From Campylobacterales bacterium (GTDB lineage Bacteria; Campylobacterota; Campylobacteria; Campylobacterales; QNZT01), in NCBI GenBank assembly GCA_027081495.1, contig JALWKJ010000124.1, forward strand, positions 1 through 16,492: DNA of 16,492 nucleotides, read 5' to 3'. Each line of letters begins with the position of its first letter. Within the stretch, counting starts at the first letter, position 1. Made by a program: the position numbers and the translations under genes. The notes beneath the pieces are model-generated. The model saw only the letters and a program-made list of their open reading frames with translations. It was not told where the DNA came from and searched no databases. This document shows, piece after piece, positions 1-6,990 of the stretch.

Positions 1-2
1 TT

Positions 3-686
3 TTAAAACCATACTCTTACGCCCGCACTAAGGTATGTGTCGTTTAATGGACTGAAATTTTTCGTATTTCCAAAATTTTTACTCCATTCTATGCCGATAT
101 AAGGAGCAAATTCCCTGCGAATTTCATATCGGAGCCTAAGCCCCGCCGTAATATTTGAAAGCCCTTTTCCTATACCGATTTTTTTATTGTCTTTGCTGTA
201 AAGATCGGTTTCCAGGCTAGGTGTCAATATAAGCTTTTGAGTTAAGAGCGCTTCATATTCAGTACCGGCTCTGATTCCTATATTTCCATCTTTACCTACC
301 ATAAGCGCGGCTCTTGTTTCGAAAAAATACGGCGCAAGTCCGGAAATGGCCAAAACTCCCCAAAACTGATTGTCATCTACGGTTTTGTCATAGCCTATAC
401 CGTACTGGATATCCCAAAAAGGAGCGACTGCTTGAGAAAAAACGAGTTGATTTTCACTCGCGGCAGATTCATTTTTAGCCTTTTCTCCTTCCGTATAGAG
501 GTAGAGTTTGTATTTGTCATATCCCGTCCATATGTATGTATCCCAACTTAGCGCTTTTTCGTCATTGTTTTGTATTTCAAAACGGTCAAGCGTTACTTTA
601 TATAAAAAAGGATTATCTCCCTTGCCGGCAAATAGAGGCAGAGCTAAAGCGCCAAATATCAGTGTCGTTAATGTAAGTTTTTTCAT
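3..686 (-). CDS. copB: CopB-type outer-membrane copper resistance protein
   Basis: Predicted 227-aa outer-membrane beta-barrel of the CopB/PcoB family, which accompanies CopA-type oxidases in periplasmic copper resistance. The first 20 residues are a classical Sec signal (MKKLTLTTLIFGALALPLFA, cleavage probably after LFA). The rest alternates polar and aromatic residues in strand-like stretches (e.g. FWDIQYGIGYD, TAGLRLRYEI) and ends in GVRVWF, with the C-terminal Phe typical of BAM substrates. It lacks the long Met/His-rich N-terminal segment found in many longer CopB proteins, so it is near the short end of the family. The ATG has an AAAGGG ribosome-binding site seven bases upstream, lying in the 11-bp gap after the copA stop, so the two genes almost certainly form one operon under the copper box upstream of copA. 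Family assignment is from recognisable sequence style and operon context; no biochemical role is shown by the sequence. Confidence 0.85.
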   Translation of the reverse strand: MKKLTLTTLIFGALALPLFAGKGDNPFLYKVTLDRFEIQNNDEKALSWDTYIWTGYDKYKLYLYTEGEKAKNESAASENQLVFSQAVAPFWDIQYGIGYDKTVDDNQFWGVLAISGLAPYFFETRAALMVGKDGNIGIRAGTEYEALLTQKLILTPSLETDLYSKDNKKIGIGKGLSNITAGLRLRYEIRREFAPYIGIEWSKNFGNTKNFSPLNDTYLSAGVRVWF

Positions 687-697
687 TTTATATCCCT

Positions 698-2416
698 TTA
701 TACTACTGTAACTTTTCTAAACATGCCCGTCATATGGTAAAGCAGATGACAATGGTATGCCCAAGATCCTTTTGCATCTACCGTAACGCGATAGCTTATT
801 TTTGAACCCGGCTGTACAGTAACCGTATGTTTTTTTACTAAATGATTTTCATCGCCCGTTTCAACATCGCTCCACATTCCATGCAGATGCATCGGGTGAT
901 TCATCATCGTGTCGTTTATAAATGTTATGCGAAGTCTTTCACCGTAGTGAAATATAAGCGGCTTTGATTCCGAGTATCTAATACCGTTTATCGACCACAT
1001 ATATCGTTCCATATTGCCGGTTAGATGAAGAATGATTTCTCGATCCGGATAGCGATCCTCTTTTGTAGAGTATAGATTTTTCAAATCCGCATATGTTAAA
1101 ACCCGTCTTTTATTGTTTCGAAGACCTACGCCGGGATCATTTAGTCTATATTGAGGATTCATAGCTCTCATTGTAGTTTGAAATCCCCATTTTATAGGTA
1201 AAGGAGTAACGGGAATCGATTTTTTCATTTTTGAACGGTTCATCATGTCCGGCATTTTTGTTTTTTTATGATTCATTTTGTTCATATTTGTACTCATTCC
1301 CATATCTTTCATTGTCAGAGGCTCGGGGGGATCCATTTTTGGTATTTTTGCGCTTGTTTGTATATTTGTGGTTAGCGAGCCGACGGCATACCCGCTACGG
1401 TCTATACTTTGAGCAAATATAGAGTAAGCCGTATTCTCCTTTGGTTCCACTATGACATCATAAGTTTCTGCGACACCTATTCTAAATTCATCAACGCTAA
1501 CCGGTTTTATATGATTTCCGTCAGCCGCGACAACTCTCATTTTTAAACCCGGTATTCTTACATCGAAATATGTCATAGCGGCCGCATTTATAAATCTGAG
1601 TCTTATCTTTTCACCTTTGTTAAAAAGCGCTTTAAAATGTGAATTTGGAGTATATCCATTCATTAAAAATGTATAGGTATATCCGGTAACATCAGATAGA
1701 TCACGATCGCTCATGCGCATTTGATTCCACATTTTTCTGTCTTTAAAGGCATTTAAAAAACCTTTTTCCTTAACCTCTTCAAAAAAATCTCCTACCGTTC
1801 TTTGGTTAAAATTATAGTAATCGCTTGAAAGTTTAAGTTTTCGAAAAATATTCTCCGGCTTTTCATCGCTCCAGTCCGATAACATAACGATGTAATCTTT
1901 GTCATACTCAAAAGGTTCTTTCTCCTTGGGCTCTATAACTATAGCTCCGTAAAGACCCGTTTGCTCTTGAAAACCGGAATGGCTGTGATACCAATATGTC
2001 CCATGTTGGCGAACCGTAAATGTGTATTTATATGTCTCTTTAGGTTTTATGCCTTCAAAGCTTATTCCCGGAACTCCGTCCATTTCAGGAGGGAGTATGA
2101 TTCCATGCCAATGAAGAGAACTGTCGTAAGGAAGGTTATTAGTTACATATAGAGTTATCTCTTCCCCCTCTTTCCAATAGAGCGTAGGAGCGGGAAGAGA
2201 TGCATTTACCGTAGTGGCAAAAGCCGGCTTTCCCGTAAAGTTAACAGATGTTCTGTCAATCGTAAGGTGAAATTCATTTCCTTTTAATGTATTGTCTTTT
2301 GTAGTGTTTTTAAATACTTGAGAAGCGTTAAGCGATACTTTTGTACTTGCCAATACTCCGGCAGCCGCAATACCCTTTACAAATGTACGGCGATTTATAT
2401 TTGATTTGATTTTCAT
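698..2416 (-). CDS. copA: CopA-type multicopper oxidase, Tat-exported
   Basis: 572-aa periplasmic multicopper oxidase of the CopA/PcoA copper-resistance family. Residues 8-15 (NRRTFVKG) followed by a hydrophobic stretch form a twin-arginine signal, implying export after folding and copper loading. Copper ligands are visible in the usual order: HWH (102-104), HSH (144-146), HPMHLH (507-512) and HCH (555-557) with H561. A Met-rich segment lies at about 369-397 (many MxxM spacings), typical of Cu(+)-handling oxidases. An oddity is that the axial Met comes one residue early: HCHLLYHMTGMF has M565 four residues after H561, where the family pattern expects five. The ATG is preceded by AAAGGGG seven bases upstream. 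It heads the copA-copB operon, and a conserved copper box plus -10 lies 44-70 bp upstream. This gene product is the oxidase, not the P-type ATPase also called CopA. Confidence 0.93.
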   Translation of the reverse strand: MKIKSNINRRTFVKGIAAAGVLASTKVSLNASQVFKNTTKDNTLKGNEFHLTIDRTSVNFTGKPAFATTVNASLPAPTLYWKEGEEITLYVTNNLPYDSSLHWHGIILPPEMDGVPGISFEGIKPKETYKYTFTVRQHGTYWYHSHSGFQEQTGLYGAIVIEPKEKEPFEYDKDYIVMLSDWSDEKPENIFRKLKLSSDYYNFNQRTVGDFFEEVKEKGFLNAFKDRKMWNQMRMSDRDLSDVTGYTYTFLMNGYTPNSHFKALFNKGEKIRLRFINAAAMTYFDVRIPGLKMRVVAADGNHIKPVSVDEFRIGVAETYDVIVEPKENTAYSIFAQSIDRSGYAVGSLTTNIQTSAKIPKMDPPEPLTMKDMGMSTNMNKMNHKKTKMPDMMNRSKMKKSIPVTPLPIKWGFQTTMRAMNPQYRLNDPGVGLRNNKRRVLTYADLKNLYSTKEDRYPDREIILHLTGNMERYMWSINGIRYSESKPLIFHYGERLRITFINDTMMNHPMHLHGMWSDVETGDENHLVKKHTVTVQPGSKISYRVTVDAKGSWAYHCHLLYHMTGMFRKVTVV

Positions 2417-2445
2417 TTTTTAGCCCCTTTCGGTTTTTCTGGGGT

Positions 2446-2488
2446 ATTTTAAAAAATTAGTGTGTAGTTTGTATGTAGAGTATTGTAG
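2446..2488 (-). promoter_or_regulatory. Copper box 1 and promoter of copA-copB
   Basis: On the coding (minus) strand, CTACATACAAACTACACAC occupies 2478-2460, followed by 8 nt and TAAAAT at 2451-2446, which fits a -10. The same 19-bp box at the same spacing precedes the other two copper transcription units in this window. It is a direct repeat (CTACATA / CTACACA) with an 11-bp period. Here a third, weaker copy (CTACAAT, 2488-2482) sits 10 bp further upstream. The box covers the place of the -35 element, and no good -35 consensus is present, so positive control by a tandem-binding regulator is inferred. Confidence 0.6.
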
Positions 2489-2546
2489 TAATCAAAAGAG
2501 AGTTTTTTGACGACTACTAAAGAGGAGTACAATAATAGACTTTATA

Positions 2547-2600
2547 AACTAGGAATATAACCAAAAAAAATATATAAAAAATTAGGTTATAATCCTAATT
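2547..2600 (+). promoter_or_regulatory. Promoter with paired inverted repeats upstream of the AAA_14 gene
   Basis: AACTAGGAATATAACC (2547-2562) is the inverted complement of 2585-2600 at 14 of 16 positions, with a 22-bp A/T-only spacer. The right arm is itself part of a perfect palindrome, AATTAGG-ttataat-CCTAATT (2580-2600), whose centre contains a consensus -10, TATAAT (2588-2593). The left arm shares the GG-N7-CC pattern, giving two operator-like sites about 33 bp (three helical turns) apart. The layout suggests a repressor that occludes the -10, or DNA looping. Which protein binds is unknown; autoregulation by the downstream product would be speculation. Confidence 0.45.
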
Positions 2601-2634
2601 ATGCTATCGTTTTTAAAAAGTTTAAGGATATGTT

Positions 2635-3825
2635 ATGCTTGAAAAGCTGCTAGAAAACTCTACTCTTTATCTAAATTCTTTGAAAAGTGTTCAAAAAAGA
2701 TACTTTTATGAGACTATTGACCATCATGATAAGCTTATAGGTATCATAGGGGCTAGAGGTGTAGGTAAAACTACTTATATACTTAACTATCTTAAAGATT
2801 TAGAAACTCCTATCAACAAAAAATTATATATAAGCGCCGATAGCGTAGAGCTTTCCAGCTTTTCTTTGGTGGATATAGCAAAAGAGTTTTACAAATTCGG
2901 CGGAGAAATCTTGGCTATAGATGAGATTCATAAATATAAAAATTTTGAGATAGAGTTAAAACAGATATATGATATGTTGGATTTAAAAGTGATTTTTTCC
3001 GGTTCATCGGCGATAGAGTTAGAACATTTTAAAGCCGATCTTAGTAGAAGGGCGGTTATCTACAGAGTAAACGGACTGAGTTTTAGAGAGTTTTTAGAGT
3101 TTAAAACAAAGGAGACTTTTAAAAGCCGCACATTAGAGGAGATTTTGGAAAAACACGCCGATATCGCATTTGAGATAACTCAAAAACTAAAGCCTTATGA
3201 GTTTTGGAGGGAGTATCTAAGCTTTGGATACTATCCTTTTTACTTTGAAAACCCAAACAGATATAAGATAAAATTAAATGAAACGGTAAATACGGTCATC
3301 GAAGTAGATATACCCTCTATTTTTAAAATAAAATATGAATATATTATAAATTTAAAAAAGCTTGTTACGCTTATTTGTAACTCTAACCCTTTTAAGTTAA
3401 ATATAAAAGAGTTGAGCTCCAAGATAGCTATAGACAGAGATACTCTCTATCTCTACTTAGATTATCTACATAAAGGCAAAATATTTAATGTCATAAGAGC
3501 AAAATCCAAAGGTGATAATATTTTTACAAAACCGGATAAAATATTTTTAAATAATCCAAATCTAAACTTTAGTTACTGTAGTGAAGCGCCCATGGGAACT
3601 ATCAGAGAAACGATATTTACTACTCTTTTAAGTGTAAATCATGATATACAGATCCCAAAACGGGGTGATTTTTTGATAGACGATATTCATCTATTTGAAA
3701 TCGGCGGTAAAAATAAAGGTTTTAACCAGATAAAAGATCTGCCAAATAGTTATGTGGCAGCCGATGATATAGAGGTTGGTTTCGGAAATAAAATACCTCT
3801 TTGGTTATTTGGATTTTTATACTAA
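2635..3825 (+). CDS. AAA_14/DUF4143-type ATPase
   Basis: 396-aa ATP-binding protein of the AAA_14 plus DUF4143 architecture, a widespread family of accessory prokaryotic ATPases with no settled function. Walker A is GARGVGKTT (residues 39-47), Walker B is ILAIDE (92-97), and FSGSSAIEL (121-129) resembles the sensor-1 strand. A region of roughly 200-396 corresponds to the DUF4143 part: a winged-helix-like stretch (about 255-290) and then a nuclease-fold-like end with DFLIDDIHLFEIGGKNKG and a closing WLFGFLY. In related proteins this end resembles a PD-(D/E)xK core, here with E and K in FEIGGKNK. The start is ATG at 2635 with AAGG seven bases upstream. It is a single-gene unit, divergent from copA and convergent with the serpin remnant. 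It looks more AT-rich than its neighbours, which would fit acquisition by transfer. Catalytic activity of the C-terminal part is not established. Confidence 0.8.
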   Translation: MLEKLLENSTLYLNSLKSVQKRYFYETIDHHDKLIGIIGARGVGKTTYILNYLKDLETPINKKLYISADSVELSSFSLVDIAKEFYKFGGEILAIDEIHKYKNFEIELKQIYDMLDLKVIFSGSSAIELEHFKADLSRRAVIYRVNGLSFREFLEFKTKETFKSRTLEEILEKHADIAFEITQKLKPYEFWREYLSFGYYPFYFENPNRYKIKLNETVNTVIEVDIPSIFKIKYEYIINLKKLVTLICNSNPFKLNIKELSSKIAIDRDTLYLYLDYLHKGKIFNVIRAKSKGDNIFTKPDKIFLNNPNLNFSYCSEAPMGTIRETIFTTLLSVNHDIQIPKRGDFLIDDIHLFEIGGKNKGFNQIKDLPNSYVAADDIEVGFGNKIPLWLFGFLY

Positions 3826-3845
3826 TGAATATATCGGCTGAAACT

Positions 3846-4523
3846 TTAAACCTTGGGGTTTTTCACAACACTCAAAAATAGAATTTGCCCGCTTTTTATA
3901 TCTTTGATAAAAAATATAAACGGTCTGTCTATAGACATCTCTATCTGATTTCCGGGTTCTCCGGTATCTTTCATGATTACCGCCGTCGCGGTCGCCGCCT
4001 TCGTTCCTTTTTCATCTACTTTAATAAAAGCCTTATGCAAAATACTATCGATAAAAAGTTTAGATGCGACGCTTATACCGCTAAAATCGGCCAAACCGCC
4101 AAAAGCGTCGATTATGCCTAATTCCTGAAAATGATTTTTTAGTTCATAAACACCTGTCGTAAATTCAAATTTTGGCATTTTTAAGTTGATGTTATTTTCC
4201 GTCAAATTTTCTAATGCTTGTCTATATACATTTTTTATATCTTTTAAAACCGTTTCAAACTTCTCTTTTTTTGGCAATACAACAAACATAGAAGTTCTCT
4301 CTCCTTTGTACGGTAAATTTATAGCTTGATAATTTTCATTATCCGTATAGTCAAAAATCTCGACTTGTCGCATAAAAGCTGTTTGATTGGTATTTCCATC
4401 AAGTAAGTGAAAAGTTCCTTCTCTTGTATCCGCCTTTTCAAACTTATTGACCCACTGACCGTTAAAATATACGGCATTAGTAAGCACAAGCTTCGTGTCT
4501 GCGCTCAAAGCGCCCTTTGGAAT
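3846..4523 (-). pseudogene. Serpin, C-terminal half only
   Basis: The reading frame encodes the second half of a serpin-family protease inhibitor. It opens with the highly conserved block IPKGALSADTKLVLTNAV followed by YFNGQW, which in full serpins (about 380-420 aa) lies near residue 180. It then continues through strand and helix blocks to the reactive-centre hinge DEKGTKAATATAV, the small-residue hinge typical of inhibitory serpins, and the C-terminal DRPFIFFIKD and ILFLSVVKNP. The whole N-terminal half, including any signal peptide, is missing. Homology stops at about 4523, where IS3-like DNA begins. The only start available within the serpin block is a TTG at 4508, with no convincing ribosome-binding site. 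A fold lacking half its sheet and helices cannot work as a serpin, so this is best called a broken gene. Serpins are uncommon in bacteria, so the intact ancestor was probably acquired. Confidence 0.85.
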
Positions 4524-4624
4524 TGTGATGCCAGTTCTGAAAGTGTCTTCTCTCCTCTGATCGCCTCAAGTGCTACCTTCGCTTTAAAGTCCGGCGAGTG
4601 TGCTCTTCGTTTCGCTGCTCCCAT
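4505..4624 (-). pseudogene. IS3-family transposase OrfA, N-terminal fragment
   Basis: A 39-codon remnant starts at an ATG (4624) with AGGAGAGAG just upstream. Residues 1-35, beginning MGAAKRRAHSPDFKAKVALE and ending GEKTLSELASQF, match the start of IS3-group OrfA proteins (helix-turn-helix HTH_Tnp_1 type). After SQF, where GVHP would be expected, the frame runs into serpin DNA and stops (4507-4505). The stop overlaps the TTG that opens the serpin fragment. Only the first third of OrfA survives; no OrfB is present. Confidence 0.8.
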
Positions 4625-4684
4625 TTTCTCTCTCCTAATACTTTTTCTTTATCTTAGCATGTTGTTTGATAATGGGTACCACCA
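4520..4684 (-). mobile_element. Left-end remnant of an IS3-family insertion sequence
   Basis: Read on the minus strand, the element begins at 4684 with TGGTGGTACCC, a TG-starting terminus of the IS3 type. A roughly 60-bp leader follows, then the orfA start at 4624. It breaks off inside orfA at about 4520-4523. The right end and orfB are absent. On the high-coordinate side it abuts a histidine-kinase reading frame that is open right up to the terminus. On the low-coordinate side it is fused to the middle of a serpin gene. This is best explained by insertion into the kinase gene followed by a deletion that removed most of the element, the kinase N-terminus and the serpin N-terminus. The exact terminus is inferred from the TG/CA rule and is uncertain by a few bases. 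Confidence 0.7.
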
Positions 4685-5206
4685 ATCTCTTATGAATATC
4701 AAAAAAAATACCAAAGGAGCGGAGAAGATTTAAAAGAGGCAAGCGATCAACTCCAATACATGTCAAAAACGATAGATAATTTTAGAAATTTCTATAATCC
4801 CTCAAAAACTAAAGAGGAATTTGATATAAAAACATCTTGTCAAAATGCACTAAAAATTTCTAATATCAAAGCCAGGATAGAAGAACGAAAACCTTTTACA
4901 TTTTACGGCAATAAAAATGAGTTTGAGCAGGTAATTGTAAATATCGTAAATAACGCTAAAGACGCCAAGAGGGATGTAGAAATAGAAATCATCATCGACA
5001 AACCGACTATCACAATCAGCGATAATGCGGGAGGTATCGACAAAAAATATATTGATAAAATTTTCGAGCCCTATTTTAGCACAAAAAAAGAGAGCGACGG
5101 AATCGGGCTTTATATCGCTAAAACGATTATTGAAAAAGAGATGGATGGAAAATTATCCGTTAAAAACAAAGATAAAGGCGCGGCTTTTATGATCGCATTA
5201 CCTTAA
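4685..5206 (+). pseudogene. Sensor histidine kinase, C-terminal fragment
   Basis: The frame is open from the IS terminus and encodes the end of the dimerisation helices (EDLKEASDQLQYMSKTIDNF, then RNFYNPSKTK) followed by a complete HATPase_c domain. The domain has an N-box VNIVNNAKDA, a G1 box ISDNAGGI, an F-box-like FEPYFSTKK and a G2 box DGIGLYIAKTI, ending in AAFMIALP. The input domain, membrane segments and the phosphoacceptor His of the H-box are missing, so it cannot autophosphorylate in the normal way. The first internal ATG is 4760 (148 codons), without a clear ribosome-binding site. The style (SKTIDNFRNFY) is typical of Campylobacterota kinases. What it once sensed cannot be told. 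No partner response regulator lies alongside. A free ATPase-domain peptide may still be made if an upstream start is used, but a relic is more likely. Confidence 0.82.
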
Positions 5207-5236
5207 AGTATGGAAAACATAGACGCCATTGATGCC

Positions 5237-5280
5237 GCAGTGCGATTTTTGGCGTTTGTACGCTACTGTTTATCTTTTTT
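5237..5280 (+). terminator. Putative terminator after the kinase fragment
   Basis: CAGTGCG (5238-5244) pairs with CGCTACTG (5261-5268) with one bulged T around a 16-nt loop. It is followed by TTTATCTTTTTT on the plus strand. It lies in the 82-bp convergent gap between the kinase remnant and the SDR gene. The stem is modest, so confidence is limited. Confidence 0.4.
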
Positions 5281-5288
5281 ATATTTAA

Positions 5289-6134
5289 CTATTGTCGATT
5301 ATCTTGCGCTAAGATACTTGCTAAAGATTTGTCTATCGTGTCATATCTATATTTGAACCCAAGCTCTTTTAGCCTTGTCGGATATATCTCTTTTGAATCG
5401 GTCAAAACAGAAGAGGCTTGCGCATATATGAGCTTAAGCGCAAAAATAGGCAGAGGTATAAATGTAGGTTTATTAAGAGCTTTGCCCAATGCTTTTGTAA
5501 AAACTCTATTGCTTACAGGATGCGGCGATACCGCGTTATATACTCCTACGGCTCTTTTGGCGATTAAAAATTTATAGATACTTAGCAAATCCGATATATC
5601 TATCCAGCTTGTTATCATCTTGCCGTCTCCTATTACGCCGCCTAAGCCTAACTTAAAAGGAAGCAGCATTTTTTGCAAAGCTCCGCCGTCTTTGCCTAAA
5701 ACAACGCCCAATCTTAAGATGGCGGTATCTTTAGAACACTTTATCGCTTCAGCTTCCCAATCGATACACAATTTGGCTAAAAAATCGTCTCCATACTCGG
5801 TAGATGTCTCGTCATAGGCTTTATCGCTTGGGTATATGCCTATAGCCGAAGCGGATATAAAATATTTTACATCACTTTGGTTTACGGCTTTAACGAGTTT
5901 ATTTGTAGTCTCTATCCTGCTCTTGTAAAGTACTTTTTTATACTTTTTATTCCAGCGTTTTACAATAGGAGCGCCGGCTAAATTGATGACAACATCCACG
6001 CCTTTTAGTTTTTTAAGCATCATATCTACGCTATCGTTATGGTTGAGAGCAACTACTCGCTTAAAAATCTTTTGCAAACACTTTCCTATGAAGCCGTTAG
6101 ATCCTGTGATGGCTACGGTATAATCGTCTTTCAT
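5289..6134 (-). CDS. TIGR01777-family SDR epimerase-like protein
   Basis: 281-aa NAD(P)-binding protein of the TIGR01777 (YfcH/SDR39U) family, atypical extended short-chain dehydrogenases. The dinucleotide-binding loop GSNGFIG is at residues 11-17. VVINLAGAPI and RWNKKYKK are the family's characteristic second block, SASAIGIYP is the active-site strand region, and IDWEAEA follows. The C-terminal part, about 230-275, is the small DUF1731-type domain (SVLTDSKEIYPTRLKELGF). I chose the ATG at 6134: GGAG lies 12 bases upstream, while the longer frame would start at a TTG (6152) overlapping that GGAG. The physiological substrate of this family is unknown; in some bacteria relatives are linked to cell division. 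It is cytoplasmic and stands alone, 166 bp downstream of rdgB. Nothing unusual is seen. Confidence 0.88.
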   Translation of the reverse strand: MKDDYTVAITGSNGFIGKCLQKIFKRVVALNHNDSVDMMLKKLKGVDVVINLAGAPIVKRWNKKYKKVLYKSRIETTNKLVKAVNQSDVKYFISASAIGIYPSDKAYDETSTEYGDDFLAKLCIDWEAEAIKCSKDTAILRLGVVLGKDGGALQKMLLPFKLGLGGVIGDGKMITSWIDISDLLSIYKFLIAKRAVGVYNAVSPHPVSNRVFTKALGKALNKPTFIPLPIFALKLIYAQASSVLTDSKEIYPTRLKELGFKYRYDTIDKSLASILAQDNRQ

Positions 6135-6300
6135 ATCGGTTTTTTTCTCCAAATCTAGTAATCTATAGGGTACATTTTTGACTCTTAAAGTTTATCATCG
6201 CACCAATGACCTCATTTGTGTTAATAAAGTTTTTTTATATGATCTGCTGTTGGTTAAAAATTAAACCCTCGCTTTTTTTGAGTGGGAGAGGATATCGCGA

Positions 6301-6897
6301 TTACAAAAGATTTATTATATTTTTTGCTAAAGAGAGAGCTTTTGTTCTATGTGAAATCCGTTTTTTTACATCCTCGTCTAACTCTCCTAAAGTTTTGTCA
6401 AAGCCTTCGGGGATAAACATAGGATCGTATCCAAAGCCTTTGTTGCCTCTAGCTTCATCTATAACATCCCCATGCATCCAGCCGTGAACCGTAAAACTAC
6501 CTCTTTTTCCGATTATAGCCATAGCCGCGGTATAAAACGCCGCCGTTTTTTTAAGTTTTTTATTTTTTAGCTCATCTATGAGTTTATTTAGATTATCTTT
6601 ATCGCTCGCTTCTTCTCCCGCGTATCTTGCGCTGTAAATCCCCGGTATATTGCCAAGAGCGCAAACCGTTATGCCGCTATCGTCGGAGAGTACGACAAAA
6701 TCTTCATCTACGGCGTCTTTTATCTTCTCGTAAACGGCTTTTGCTTTTATGATAGCGTTTTCTTTGTAGCTTAGACCGTCTTCGACGATATCAAATTTTT
6801 TAGTAAACTTCGTATATGGTAAAACTTCGCTATTTTTGTAAAAATTTTGTATCTCTTTTATCTTCCCTTTATTGCCGCTTGCGAGAATAATCTTCAT
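6301..6897 (-). CDS. rdgB: RdgB/HAM1-type dITP/XTP pyrophosphatase
   Basis: 198-aa housecleaning enzyme that hydrolyses non-canonical purine nucleoside triphosphates (dITP, XTP) to monophosphate and pyrophosphate, keeping deaminated purines out of DNA and RNA. Diagnostic blocks are ILASGNKGKIKEI at the N-terminus, LSDDSGITV with the catalytic acidic pair, GIYSARYAGE, the purine-recognition segment GFGYDPMFIPEG, and the terminal SHRTKALS. Length matches the family (about 195-205 aa). The start was set at ATG 6897 because TAAGG sits six bases upstream; a TTG two codons earlier overlaps that signal. It is transcribed divergently from the MFS gene, and a candidate minus-strand -10 (TATAGT, 6929-6924) overlaps the opposing TATAAT. 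It is cytoplasmic and intact. Confidence 0.95.
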   Translation of the reverse strand: MKIILASGNKGKIKEIQNFYKNSEVLPYTKFTKKFDIVEDGLSYKENAIIKAKAVYEKIKDAVDEDFVVLSDDSGITVCALGNIPGIYSARYAGEEASDKDNLNKLIDELKNKKLKKTAAFYTAAMAIIGKRGSFTVHGWMHGDVIDEARGNKGFGYDPMFIPEGFDKTLGELDEDVKKRISHRTKALSLAKNIINLL

Positions 6898-6923
6898 CTT
6901 CAACCTTATTTAAATTTATTGGG

Positions 6924-6931
6924 ACTATAAT
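6924..6931. promoter_or_regulatory. Overlapping divergent -10 elements, rdgB / MFS gene
   Basis: TATAAT at 6926-6931 on the plus strand is a perfect -10 for the MFS transcript. The minus strand reads TATAGT at 6929-6924, a good -10 for rdgB 27 bp from its ATG. The two overlap by four bases, so they would compete for polymerase. No clear -35 hexamers are seen; the flanks are T/A-rich. Confidence 0.45.
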
Positions 6932-6960
6932 TATCCAAATTAAACCCCGTAAGGAGTTTG

Positions 6961-6990
6961 ATGAATTATATCACATTTAGGGGGATTTGA
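6961..6990 (+). CDS. Possible 9-aa leader peptide before the MFS gene
   Basis: An ATG at 6961 follows a consensus AAGGAG (6951-6956) at four bases and opens a nine-codon frame, MNYITFRGI. Its TGA (6988-6990) overlaps the ATG of the transporter (TGATG). The transporter's own ribosome-binding site (AGGGGG) lies inside the last leader codons, so translation of the leader would pass over it and could couple or modulate transporter synthesis. The frame is too short to judge by composition and could be chance. Confidence 0.35.
   Translation: MNYITFRGI

Noticed and set aside
3841..3863. AAACC-TTGG-GGTTT hairpin between the AAA_14 gene and the serpin remnant as a terminator
   Set aside because: A five-pair stem overlapping the serpin stop codon is too weak to call; no alternative terminator was found in the 20-bp gap.
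4407..4733. 108-codon plus-strand frame across the serpin/IS/kinase junctions
   Set aside because: It is antisense to the serpin and OrfA coding sequence, shows no family features, and ends just before the kinase frame, which is in another phase.
4760..5206. The kinase fragment as the copper-sensing partner of the box-binding regulator
   Set aside because: Only the ATPase domain and part of the dimerisation region remain; nothing shows what it sensed, and no response regulator is adjacent.
6250..6300. CCCTCGC-TTTTTTT-GAGTGGG as a terminator for rdgB
   Set aside because: Only five of seven stem positions pair, with two mismatches. The 6135-6300 gap otherwise shows no convincing promoter, RNA gene or repeat, apart from the GGAG used by the SDR gene.
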